From contig NC_026657.2 of assembly GCF_000004075.3 (NCBI RefSeq), forward strand, positions 34,210,732-34,274,731: DNA of 64,000 nucleotides, in the 5' to 3' direction. Source of the DNA: Cucumis sativus (taxonomy: Eukaryota > Streptophyta > Magnoliopsida > Cucurbitales > Cucurbitaceae). Numbering within the stretch: position 1 is the stretch's first letter; each line of letters begins with the position of its first letter. A model generated the notes under the pieces. The model was given only the letters and a program-made list of their open reading frames with translations. It ran no database searches and had not been told where the DNA came from. Shown piece after piece: positions 1-11,712 of the stretch. Position numbers and translations under genes: made by a program.

Positions 1-171
1 CTTCATTTACATATATACGATGGATATCACTAAATTGAAAGCTCAATATCGAAATTGACAATGAACGCAAGTTTTAATCTCAAGCCTACTTCCTATATGC
101 CCAAAAATTGAAAAATTCATCAATCTGCAATGACTAGACTTATAATTGAACATATTAAAACAAAAATCATT

Positions 172-3100
172 TCAAGAAATGTCTAACCTCACATTACCAT
201 ATTCTTCATATTCTCCATTCCTCATTAACCTTGAGAGCACTGAATCATGATCATCTCCCACAATCTCATCATATTCTTTCCACCATTTCATGAATGTGCT
301 CCTTCGTAAGAAAATCTCAGAAGATACAGCATAATTCCTCATCAATTCCACAACATAATCTTCAAATTTTGTAAGCTTTGCTAATTCTGCTTCCCTTTCT
401 TCTTCACTACAATCCCCTTCTCTCACCACATCACATGCCAGATGAGCCTCTTCCACATGTACCCAAAACAGAGAATCCACAGTAAGTATAGAAGAAACCG
501 CTTCTCCTTGCATCGAACTTGAATCGGGAGTCTTTGCATCTTCGAACCATTGTTCTAGCTTAGTATAGTGCTTTGACCTGTGAGATTTGTAGTCGGTCAA
601 CCCCTTTCGGTAGTGTTCGGCGATGTCCAGTGGTTCAACCATTCGTCGGTAGTTTGTCCCGCCGAATAATAATTTTACATCGAATGGAACTCCATGTCTC
701 AGTGGCTTTCTTTCTGCTTCCTCTACCTTGTTTTCCCAGTAAACTTGTAGGATCTTTTTGAACTCAGCAACTTTAATGTCAGTTTCCTTCTCTGGGTTTT
801 TGTAGCGGTCATAGTAACCAATGTCCTCCAACTTACATGTTTTTTTGTACCATTCAAGTCTTGCCATGTTTATTTTCACGTCATTCAATGTTTTGGCAAG
901 TTTTGTGTTCTCAAGTATCATGTTCATCTCGTTGTCTTTTAATGTTCTTACAAGTCTGTTAATATCTACTACTCTCTGCTGCTGCTGTGCCTGCAATGAT
1001 TTCACAAAGGTAATGTAGAATTTCAGCACACGTTTGATAGGGTTGTTTGTTAAGAAACTGAAGTGTTTATTAATTGCTCATGTTTCTTGTTTCTCATTTC
1101 TTAGAAACGTTTTGAAACTTAGGTAGAAATTTCCAAAGCAACAAAAATTTAAGATCCTACTTGATAACCATTGTTTTTTTTTTTTTATAAATGCTACTTC
1201 TTTTGTAAGTTAGTATCTATTCGCTACAACTATTTTCAAAATCCTAACCGAAGTCTTGCCCATGGATAACTATTTGGGTTTGAAAATTAGGTTTATAAAC
1301 ATTAACACAATTTTCAAAATCAAAAACAAAAAAGATGTCAAATAGTTACTTCTCCACGTAAGATTCAAAGAACCCAATCGTTTTGTCGGGAAAGTTGAAG
1401 ATCATTATAAGAAAGCTGTGAAAAAAAAAAGCACAACTTTAAAAGAAAATTATATGTTGTTAAACAAGATTTAAAAACCGAGAAACGGTCACGAAACAAA
1501 CGTCATTTTCATAACAGAAAACGTTACCAAATGTAATATTAAAACATTTTACAAGCCAACAAAAGCAAATTTGATGAAGCAGTAAAAAGAATCATGTCGA
1601 AAACATCTCACAAATCCAACTTACTTGATTTTGAGCAACTCCAATAGCTTCAAGTTGTGCTAAAAAGCTCCCTGTCCACGACTCTGCATTTTCTATTATC
1701 ACATTCATGTTAGCCTTAACATTGGTCTGCTTTATTAAACGATCAATTGTTTCCTTATAATCAAAGAACGCAGAAGCATTAAGAAGAACATCATTGTGAG
1801 CTTTAGTCGCCTCCAACACTTTCAAGATCGATTTCGGGTATTCGAAACAAGAACCAGCACCAGATTGGGAGCAGAACAAGAAAGTGCCAAAGGGATAGTA
1901 AGCTTTGTTGTTCAATAACTTTCTAGGAAGAGGGTCTTGGTTGGAGACAAGATGAAGGAAGCAAGAAGACCAAGTTGAGAAGTGTGAAATGGCGTTTTGA
2001 AAGGCCTCATTGCCTAATAGAGGAGAACCAAAAGTTATACAGAGGGGGCGTTTGGTTTTGGTGAGATCTATACAGTCAAGAAGTAATAAAGTGAAGAGAG
2101 AAGCAACCGATCCTCCTAAACCATGTCCTGTGATTATTATTTGAGTGTTGGGATTGGATATCAGCCTTGAAATCTGAAACACACAAAATCGTGCATTGCA
2201 TCCCCATCAATTTAAATGCCTAAACCAATCATAATGAAGAACTGTTACCACTGTTTTTTTTTCCTTAGAGCTCAAAAGGCCCAGTAAAACAAAGGTGTAA
2301 GAAAAAACTGTGGATGTTTTTCCTGTTGTGAGGTGTCCTTTACAGGTACTACATGAAGAAGAGAAAGTATAGTTAAAATTGAAATATGTAAAAGAAGAAG
2401 AAAAAAGAGTACATACACAATACATTACTACAATTTTGCATTTAAGCTTAATAAGGAAAAATCTTAGGTACCATTTGTAACTATTCAATTTTTTTTTTGT
2501 TTTTAGATTTTGAAAACTAAGCTTGTTTTCTTTTATTTTCTTAATATGGTTTGTATCAATCTCGAGTAGGCATACCTTTAAAAAGTAATGAAAAAAAATA
2601 TATATACACCTTTCCTAAACATCAAATCTTCCAACGTGGAACAATTACCACCTCAAGACTGTTTCCTTTTCCTATGGACCTTTAAGTCCAAAATCATTAA
2701 TTTATAGTAAAAATGTTAATTAACTCGTCCATGCTAAGATTTATTAAAAGTAAAATTAAGCAAACATAATTTAACCTAAGATTTAAACATTTTATTTATA
2801 AAATTGAAAAAATATTAAACCATTTTAAAATAATGGAGGAAACAGAAGAAGGGATTGAAGAATACCTCTTGCTCGTAAACAGGGTAGAAGCGGCGAAAGA
2901 GCTCAAGAGCGACTCCATTGATGGCGGAATCCGAGCAAGTTCTAGATTGAAGAAACTCAAACGCAGTAAACTCATCCTTCACCATATCCGAAACCAAAAC
3001 CAGATCTTCTCCTCCATGTTCTTCAATAGGATTTTCCGTAAAGTTGGGAGCAGTAACAAACGCAACAATCTTACAATTCAATCGCTCATCGTAATATCCA

Positions 3101-3326
3101 TGAAACACGGAATAAATGGGTAAAGCAAATTGAATTTCACTGCGACGTTTCGTAATAGCGTTCCATGAATGTTCCAACAAATCTGAAGTTGCAATGAAAT
3201 TCCCTAATTCCAATCCACTGCTGAATCTGAACTCAAAAAAACAACCTAAATTAGAGAAATAGGAAGGGGCCAAGAGAGAAAAGGAGAATTTAAGTATGAT
3301 TACCGGTGAGAAATATGGTCGTTCAT
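172..3326 (-). CDS. SAG101: SAG101-like (EDS1-family lipase-like immune regulator)
   Basis: Four exons on the minus strand: 3326-3304, 3226-2866, 2173-1625 and 990-172, giving 583 residues (Arabidopsis SAG101 is about 540). The lipase-like domain spans exons 1-3; the serine-elbow site reads GHGLGG at about residues 144-149, so the nucleophilic serine is glycine. The EP domain begins with exon 4 (about residue 312) and contains the family signatures ARLEWYKK, IGYYDRY, NNYRRM-like TNYRRMVEPLDIAE and FMKWWKEYDEI. In the known family SAG101 is a non-catalytic partner of EDS1 that feeds TNL receptor signalling to helper NLRs. I chose the ATG at 3326 because a 23-nt first exon ends at a GTAATC donor and splices in phase into RFSSGLELGNF; a start at 3273 inside the intron is the weaker alternative. 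Intron 2 is about 690 bp. The family call is firm; the first exon is inferred. Confidence 0.9.
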
Positions 3327-4539
3327 TGATGATGATTGGTGTTGTTTGAAGAATCGAAGTCCTTTGCAGTGGATTTAAGCATTGAGTTGGTAGTGTTGTT
3401 ATTGGTGATGGGTCTAGTCAATGCGAGGCATTAGGTTGGAATAAAAAGGGAAGTTGCGTTATAATAAAATAAGAAAGTCAGGAAATGTCATTGCCGCCAT
3501 TGACGGGGAATTTACGCATTACTTTATATCCACTTTATATCCATATTAAAACAACTTCGTATAGACTTATCGAAGGGACTTTGTAGGGTTAGTCCAAAAT
3601 AGTGCCGAATCACTGACCCCCGCCCCTAATATTTAAAATGGTGTTTGCACATTTTAATAGAATTGAACACCGTAGTGTCCAATTACTTTGAACCAAAACT
3701 CTAATATCCATAATCTCAATTACATTTGAGCTTGTTCAATTATTCTTATGAAATTCAAATACCTTTGAAGGAGCTTGAACACACAACTTCTTCAAACTAC
3801 TTTCTTAGATATTCACTAATCAGTTGACCCAAAGTTTTAGAAAAGTCTGTGTGAAAAGCAACACTTTCTTTCTTCTGGATTGAAAGTATCAAAATTTCTC
3901 TTGCCATTTCTAATTGCCTATGACCAAGTAATTGTGACTAAGAACATACATATTAAGTTTCACTTTATTAGATAACAAATCGAAAAACAAGAAGTTGAAG
4001 TGCTGATTGTGGAGCGTTTGTGGAGCGTTTCTGCTGTGCGTTTAAGAAAAGAAGGAAAAGGAATATGTTGATACTTCACCATATCTTGAATCGACAAGTG
4101 AAAGATCTTGATACTTCCATCAACGTCCAGATTTGTATCGAGACAGTGGTCTATTCTTGGATCTAAAAAGGATTTGAGTGTTTGAAAAGTAGCTCTCTTT
4201 ATTTCATATACATATTTGTGTTTCTTTTTGTGAGGCCATAAAGATTTTGCCTATATTTGGGTCTCACCATATCTTCATCAAATTAATTGGATTAATTAAT
4301 GTGCTTTTTCACTTCCATTCCTTTGAAACCTTTTTCTTTGTTGTCATGTGATTCAAATGTGAATCTCCAAAACAAGACAAACACGGAATAAAGTTGTGTT
4401 TATATTTGTTGGTTATGGGTGAAGTTAGAGATCTAAATCATGGAACCATTTAGGGATTACATTTATGATAAAACTAATTTTATGATAAAGGTGTTCGGGA
4501 GAAATGTTATGCAAGTACAAGAAACAATCAGTTAGCGCC
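3327..4539. other. Spacer upstream of SAG101
   Basis: No open reading frame with recognisable content. The part next to 3327 should hold the SAG101 promoter; I saw no convincing TATA box. A short direct duplication of GTGGAGCGTTT lies near 4012-4030. The rest is AT-rich, non-coding DNA running into the Harbinger remnant. Confidence 0.5.
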
Positions 4540-5510
4540 TCATAGGATCACCGTGCAGTAGTCAAGCTTCTCGTCGTCTGCCAATTCGAGAAAGCCCTTC
4601 ATGTTCGCTAAATTGTTCATCGGTATTCGATTGCATTGCACCCTTTCTAACCTAGTGAGCTTAAGTATGACACGCAATGCTCAAACGAGTTCTCTACGGA
4701 CCCTGCTTTCATCCTCGAGTGCCAACCGTGGCCACTCTACAATGAGTCTTAGCTGGTCGGTTTGGCAGGCCATGACATCCTTAATGACATCAACTGTTTT
4801 CAAATTCTGCCCTTCCCGCTTTCGCTTTGAACCACTTGAACACATCGCTTCCTCAATTAGGTCGTGCGATGTCATCGGGGGACATTTTAAACTCATGGCT
4901 GGACATAGAAGAAATTTCCATATCATTGAAATCCACGGGAACAAATTCCTCGAACCCGCTAGGAAGGTTCAATCCGATGTCAGCAAATGTCTCTGCACAG
5001 GCTCTCGTTGCCCTATCTTCCCTGAATACATACGATAACTCGTCGTAATATAGGAATGACTTATTAGTAGGCCCATGTCTGCAGAATGATTCTACATAGG
5101 AAAGAAAAATCAAATATTAGACTTGTTTCATATTGAAGCAAAAATTATATCAATGTACAATTATACTTTTCACATATCCTGACCCAATTGTCAAACAACT
5201 CTTCATCGACGATGCACTTCGCATCGTCATTCCAACCGAACACGCTGCAGGTTTGGTCGCGCATTTCTGTGATTGCCTGGTATGAGCACTTCAATGTCTT
5301 TATACGACAGTCAATAACGGTAGACGCATGGACATTGCAATCCGGTAACTTCATCGCTGTCATTCGAAGAAGTTATGCCGGATACCCCCGCCTGAACATG
5401 CCATTGTCTGACTTCCATCCACCCGCAGACACCAACTCCACCATACACTCCACGAGGGTTGTCTCCTCCTCCTTCGTCCATACATGCTTAGGTGCACGTG
5501 ACAAACTTGT
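4540..5510 (-). pseudogene. MYB/SANT-like (Myb_DNA-bind_3 type) pseudogene
   Basis: Reading the minus strand, successive frames give WTKEEETTLVECMVELVSAG, then GGWKSDNGMFRRGYPA followed by an in-frame stop, MKLPDCNVHASTVIDCRIKT, KSFLYYDELSYVF, ACAETFADIGLNLPSGFEEF, SGSKRKREGQNLKTVDVIKD and, last, FLELADDEKLDYCTVIL with a TGA at 4542-4540. This order matches the transposon-associated MYB/SANT proteins of plants: trihelix-like DNA-binding domain first, basic KRKR linker, helical C-terminus. The frame must be changed several times and at least one stop is internal, so it is broken. It probably derives from ORF2 of the surrounding Harbinger element. Confidence 0.75.
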
Positions 5511-5730
5511 CAATTCAAATGAGACATAGATATTAGTAACTTCAGTACACAAAAAGGAAAAATAAAAAAAATTGGCAATTAATAGCGTCTATTGCGTGAA
5601 GGGAGACAATTCCATTCATTTTGGTCATGCATGCATAAATTAAAGTATACATGAAAACACACCCAATACTAACTTAAAACAAATACAGGAATACTAAATT
5701 GGCACACATAGTTTATTGATTACGCAACTG

Positions 5731-5824
5731 TCATTGATTGAACATCTCTGAGGCCAAATCATTCATCCACTGCGTCCATTTATTTGAGTTTGAAATGAAT
5801 TGAATGTCATCACCTCCGGTCATC
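5731..5824 (-). pseudogene. C-terminal tail of Harbinger (ALP1-like) transposase
   Basis: The minus strand encodes TGGDDIQFI followed by SNKWTQWMNDLASEMFNQ and a stop at 5733-5731. This is the typical end of cucurbit ALP1-like Harbinger nucleases (the GGDDIQ and WTQWRD-type motifs). Some upstream sequence to about 5990 may be more of the same gene, but the DDE nuclease core is missing. It lies upstream of, and in line with, the MYB-like pseudogene, as in complete elements. Confidence 0.6.
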
Positions 5825-6245
5825 GCGTCCCTTATCCACGTTGTCAACGAAATTGTCATTCGTCATCTCGCGGTTGATGAGATTGTCTGGTACGCAACAT
5901 GCCAGAATGGTTCAACATTGAACTTGGACGAGATAGTACGACTTGCCGCAAAGTATTGCCCATCAACCCTTCAACACTCCTCCACTCGGAAAAGTTAAGG
6001 AAAGGATGAAGTGAGTGTTGAGGAGAGATTGAAGACGAGTGGAGAAGGAATGAAGACGAGTTGAGAGAGAAAACGGTACGAATTCGGCAAGAGTTGAAAA
6101 TGAAAGACGATGGACTAAGGGTAAAAATGAAAAATAAAAACCCTAAAACTATGATTTTCATTACACGGAGCTCAAACGTGGGTTAGAGTTATTATAACCC
6201 AAACCCACAAGTGATAATATGGAACCCAAACACACTCTTTAAATA

Positions 6246-7141
6246 TATTAATTTTGTTTGCTTTTTTCACTAAAGTATTAAGGTTCCATAACCTCTAACT
6301 TTTTGTTTTTGTTTTTTCAGTTTGTTAGATTATTGTTAAAAAAGGAAGAAGTCATATATATATCTTTTTCAAAACTGATTTATTTTCTTGTTTTTGAAAA
6401 TTAAAATGTATTTCTTGAAAGCTACTTTTTTTTTTTCTTATTTTGAAATTTTCTTTTTACTTTTAAAAGCATTTTTTTTAATTTAAAAAGTCTAAAAAGC
6501 TTATTTGTTACCAAGTGTTATTTGAAAATTAATTTTCAAAAACAAAAAAACAAATGGATTACCACAAAACCTTGAAATACTTTATTTTTATTTTAAAGTT
6601 TGTTTCTTTAGCAACTTAGCTAATAAAGCCTAAACCTTTTAGAATTAAACCTATGCATGTTATTTACTAGAGTGGACAACACAAATATCTCAAATTGCTT
6701 GTAGAAGGTCAACAGTTAAGTGTTGAAACTTGAAACAGCTCCTTCATGCCATCTTTGGAATTAAATGTAAATCAGACTGATCTTATTTACTGCCTTTTTG
6801 TTTTCTAATTAATGTAAAATAATTAAATAAGATACAAGAATTTGAACTTTAACATGGAAGTAGATTAAAGCCTAAACTTGAAGCTAAAAGCACCACAAGT
6901 TCCAAAAGCACAAAACTAGAATAGAGTAGATTACTTCAATACCTTACCATCATCATTATAATACATCAAATTCAAACACTCCCAAAAACAGAGCATACAA
7001 TTATGAACAGCCTATGGCCTAATCCTATATGCTCTTTCAGTAGTAATTCCAATGACTATTGACCATTGAATCAAACCAGACTGTAGAACAAAACCCATCA
7101 AGAAATATGAAACAAAAAGCGGTGTACGTTCTTCATTTGGC
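6246..7141. other. AT-rich spacer and GASA 3' flank
   Basis: No coding sequence seen. The left half is low-complexity with long T and A runs. The right part, from about 6950, probably includes the 3' UTR of the minus-strand GASA gene that ends at 7142. Confidence 0.5.
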
Positions 7142-9033
7142 TTAAGGACACTTGCTTCTGCTGCCATGAGTGGTCATGTCAGTGTAGCACTTTCCACAGA
7201 CTTCCCTGTTGCCATATGTACCTGGTGGAACACACTTGCACCTGTCGCAGCATGTCAAGCACGCCCTTAGGCATATCTTTTTCCTTGAATGAAGTTGGCA
7301 TCTTCTTCCACATTCTGGGTAGCAGGCTGCTTAGACATCAAATATATCCCATTTGATTATTATTTTGGAAAACTATGCTTTAAACATGGGGTTCTCAGAA
7401 TCTAAACTGCTATTTCAGTAATGTGTTGGTAAGAAAAGTAAAGATTATACAACAACAAATTCTACAAGTGGAAAGTATCTAAATGTGATTGTTTAGATAA
7501 ACTTTTGAAGTGTCTGCGTTTATATTTTTCATTTTAGCAGGTTTTTTATTGGGTAAAAATGGTGTTGAAATGTCACTAACTTCCAGTCTTTTTGTTTTCC
7601 TGATGTATTTCACACTGTATTATTATATATCATGAGCACATTCATAACAATCAAAGGATGAAGGGCAGAAATTTACATATCTAGGATGCCAAGTAGGTTA
7701 TTATAGTAGATGATTACGACAGTTCGTACATCCAGGTAATCTACAGAATATTCTAAGTTTGGGTTAGACTATTTAAATTGAGTTGTGATAGTTATTGTGA
7801 AGTTTGAGCAAGTACTGTAACAATGAGGCATTCGAAAAAGTAATACTAAAGTTAACTGTAGATAATAACAATTCAAAGCAGCAACTACTATAATCGTATT
7901 AGAATTTGAGTGGGCACTCCACAAGTTTGAAATTGCTGAAATAACCTTTTGTCAGGTTTTAAATCACTCGAGATCGAAATCAATTCAAAATTTAATTCTA
8001 CAGTTGCATTGTTCATATTATCAAAATCAATTTTTGAACAATTAAAGATAATTTGATTCCGAAAATGATAAGTGGTCCTAAACATGCTATTAAACTAGCA
8101 AGCACGGCACTGAGAATTTATTATGGAACCTACGAAAATTGAAGGCTTATACTTAAAACTTCTTTTATGTTTTAAGAATGTTAAGTTAGAAATGCATAAA
8201 CCCAGAAGGAGTAAGGATGAGTAAGAGATATAGAGAAATTCTTTACCCTTGCCTAAGACTGGAGGTGGCCTAGGAGCAGCCGGAGACGGTGGCTTCACTG
8301 GTGGAACAGGGGTGGAAGGTGGCTTCACAGGAGGAGATGGAGTGTAAGGAGCTTTAGCAGGCGGGGGAGAAGACGGTGGCTTCACCGGTGGAGAAGGAGT
8401 ATAAGGAGGTGGTGGAAGCTTAACTGGAGGAGCAGGGGTGTATGGTGCTTTAACTGGCGGTGGTGTCAAAACAGGGATTGTGGGTGGCTTAACAGGCGGA
8501 GCTGGAGGTGGCGTCAAAACAGGGATTGTTGGTGGCTTCACAGGCGAAGCTGGCGGTGGGGTCAAAACAGGGATTGTTGGTGGCTTCACTGGCGGCGCTT
8601 TGTAAACTGGAGTAGAAGGAGCTTGAACTGGAACTGGAACATGGGGGTAAACAGCATCCTGTAATGTAAAACCAAATACCAAGCAACATTCACTTCTCTT
8701 CACTATGTTACCAAAAGACATTACAAAAATGTGGTTAAAAATGTTTAAACAACAGAACAAAACACTAAATAATGACAACAAAAGAAACAAATCCCAGCTC
8801 ACAAATCACATCTCAAAGCAATCAAAATATAAATCACCTTCTTTTGGGACAGTCCATTGGCATTGGCATTGGCTGAAACCTGCAAAAGAAAAGCCAAGAA
8901 CTCAGCCTCAAATCATGGAATACAAAATCCAATCACTCTCAACACCCAATACATTACAAGAGAGAATGAGCAATACCCATGAGCCAGATAGAAGAAGCAC
9001 GCTAAAGACAAAGAGATTGGCCATTAAGGCCAT
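7142..9033 (-). CDS. GASA14: Proline-rich GASA/snakin family precursor (GASA14-like)
   Basis: Four exons: 9033-8977, 8879-8838, 8658-8247 and 7326-7142, giving 231 residues. Residues 1-22 or so form a secretion signal (MALMANLFVFSVLLLSG then VSANA). The long third exon is a proline-rich linker with three near-copies of PPVKPPTIPVLTPPPA plus TPSPPVKPP-type units. The last exon is a complete GASA domain with 12 cysteines spaced C-x3-C-x3-C-x8-C-x3-C-x2-CC-x2-C-x-C, then CKCVPPGTYGNREVC and a SKCP end. Such proteins are secreted, gibberellin-responsive peptides acting in the wall or as antimicrobial snakins; the proline-rich form resembles Arabidopsis GASA14. The last acceptor reads AAGCAG, so an exon starting at 7329 would add one alanine. 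A TATA-like CTATTTAAAC lies on the minus strand near 9135-9145, about 100 nt upstream of the ATG. Confidence 0.93.
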
Positions 9034-9265
9034 TTGTCAAACAGGTGTGGTGGGAAAGGCAACTCAGACCAAAGAAAGGAAGAGGAGACCCTGAATCCTG
9101 ATTGATTACAACTTGAAGAAGCCACACAGACGTTTAAATAGAGGCAGAAATGAGAAAGTGGGAAGGTTCAAATTTCAAGAATATGGGTTTTTGGTAAATT
9201 GAAAAGGCAAATTAAAATGTAGGTGCCTAGATGGATGGATGGATGCCAGTTCAGATCAAGGTGAA

Positions 9266-9306
9266 AAAAAAAAATATATATTATATAATATATTTTTTTT
9301 TTTAAT
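9266..9306. repeat. AT-rich perfect-like hairpin
   Basis: A run of A followed by ATATATATTATATAATATAT and a run of T forms an almost complete inverted repeat, about 230 bp upstream of the GASA start codon. It is probably a low-complexity repeat or the relic of a small foldback element. Confidence 0.55.
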
Positions 9307-11661
9307 TTCGTTTTGGGGTTAGCAAAATTTTAGACCCACATGATGAATAAGAGTGTCTGCAGGTACAGGCATACTAACTAGGAAATACTGATCTTCTTAG
9401 GAGTGTCCTTTGCAATTATTTACTACCTTTCTCCACGAGCTCTTGTCTTCTTTCTCTGCCCCTCTTTGCGTTTGGTTGGGTTTTGGGAGTCTTTTTAGAT
9501 TTTTACCACTAATACTACACTACTTGTTAATCTTGACATTGGAAGGATGGAAATAGAGTAATGGACTGTTGTTAACTAGAGGATCAGTGTGTTCAATATA
9601 GAGAGATGGTTATATCTCTCTTTTTTAAGGTGGCAAGAATTTAGGAGATTGAGCAAATAGTAGCGTTGAATTGATGGCTTCGTTTCCACATCTTTGAATG
9701 AACCCTTTAGCTGAAGAAGTAGGAATGCATGTTGAGAAGATTTGTTTGGATGGATGGGATAATATTGGAGTAAGAAGGTTAAGGTAAGTAAAATGATGTA
9801 AATGATTTGAATGAGTTTGGGGAAGCTTTTTCTAGAGGTTTCAAGATTGTCAGAGTACTTGAGTACTTTTTAACCTTTGTATAGTATCAAATGAGATAAT
9901 AGGCAATATATATTATTAGTTATTATTGCAAAAGCTGTCACCAGTTAATAAAATATTTACCACTTCATTTATATATTATCTATGAAATTTAATATTTATG
10001 TAATATGTCCATTGACTTTAATAATTATGATACATTCAGTGAAAAGTCCAAAAACAGCTTATTAAACACAAAGCTTTTCTTCTTCTTTTTTTTCTTTTGA
10101 GGTAACTTATTGAAGATTTAATATATTTATATGAAAGTTGAAAAGGTTTTGAGTAATCATATTCCTCCAATGATTTGTTTAGGTAAGTTATTGATGTGAT
10201 GAATAAGAATTAAAAGAATAGAATGAAGAAGGAAGAGGTGTTGAAGAGCTTAGAGGTGGAGGGGAGTGGCGAAGGCAATATGATGATTAGGACAAAAGGG
10301 TGGAGCCAGGAGAGGCACAGTCACGGCCACCTGTTTCTTATTTTATTTTTCTTCTCTCACTGGATCCACGTGACGTGACATCAGTCAAAGCTGTCTGCTT
10401 CACCTAATCCTCTTTTACTTTTACAAACAATTAAAAATGAAAGAGAGATGAGAAGAGAAGAGAAAAGATGAGATGAGATTAGATGTTCCCACCGACGACT
10501 CATTTACTCAAACTCTTAACTTCTCCTCTTTCTTAGTTAATATTAACACTGCTCTCTACTGCTCATCAACCTCCTTTCTTCTTCTTTTCTTTTTTACATT
10601 CCATCTTATTTAATACTCTCTCTAATCACATTCCATCTATTACTATCTTTAAATAATAGCTACTATACTCGTATACACACACAAAATAACCTTAGTTTCA
10701 TTTTCGTTCATGCATCAGAAGTCGCTACAGCTTTATATATGCTTCTATTTTAATTTGCTCAAGACTATTTTAATTTGTTTCACATTTGCTTCTAGATCTA
10801 GTGCCTAGTTACATAAGTTATTAGATTTCATTTTGTACCAAAATGAAAAATATTAAATACACATAAATGGTTAGCTTACTGCGTTGGTCTCCAAAAAAAT
10901 AATAATAATAATTTCCAACGTCTTCAAACTACATAAACATGAAAAGAAAAAGGTATATTAAAGTGAATAGGAACAACATCATAAATCTTACTTGTTTCAA
11001 ATGAATATTGTATCATAATAAATAGAGTAATTTATATGCATTTGATTCAAGTTCTATATGCTATTCACCCACTCCATGCCTATCAAAATAATTCAGGTGT
11101 GATTTCTAAACTCAACCAACTACAAATAATATCTAAAAAGCTTTCAAGTCATACTTTAACTCTTAAAATAACTTTAAAAAGTTTGAAAATAGCACTTCAA
11201 TTCTCAAAATTGTTTCATAACATGTAGGTGTCTAAATGTCTAAGTGCTATAGTTTTACTCTCAAACTCAATCTAAAAGTACCTCAAAAGTGTTTAAGTGA
11301 TATTTTAACTCTCAAAACACGTTAAAATTAAATTACCCAAGTGTAGATTTGAAATTAAAAACTAACTAAAAATGATGAGCGAGTGTCTAAGTGTCACGAT
11401 TTCAAATTTATTACATATTTTTTTAAATAAATCTTTATCCTAAATATATAATTTTTAATTAGTAACAATTTTAGTGGAGATTTTTCTTATTGCAAAAGTA
11501 ATCAACTTTTCTTTTTTCAATTGTCATAAAATATTCTCCAATTTCAAAAAATATAAGAAACATAAATGATTAATTCTAATGAACAAGCAATTAAGCACAT
11601 GATGAAATCATACAACATATTGTTGCCAAAAATCATGTGTCGCCATCATATATTACAAAGC

Positions 11662-11665
<4 letters not shown>

Positions 11666-11711
<46 letters not shown>
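11666..11711. repeat. (TA)n microsatellite
   Basis: About 45 bases of uninterrupted TA dinucleotides. Such tracts are highly length-variable and useful only as markers. Confidence 0.95.

Positions 11712-11712
<1 letters not shown>

Larger units (their letters stand above)
4540..6245 (-). mobile_element. Decayed PIF/Harbinger-type element (minus orientation)
   Basis: Two decayed coding blocks sit in the same orientation: the tail of a Harbinger (ALP1-like) transposase at 5731-5824 and a MYB/SANT-like protein at 4540-5510. Autonomous PIF/Harbinger elements carry exactly this pair. The right side (about 6170-6245) has a short self-complementary stretch around GTTATTATAAC and AACCCAAACCCAC blocks of the sort seen at element ends, but I could not match it to a left terminal inverted repeat or a TTA target duplication, so the outer limits are estimates. 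Frameshifts and stops in both blocks mean it cannot encode active proteins. Confidence 0.65.

Noticed and set aside
8705-9094. 129-codon plus-strand frame
   Set aside because: It is antisense to the GASA signal-peptide exons and introns, which are firmly placed.
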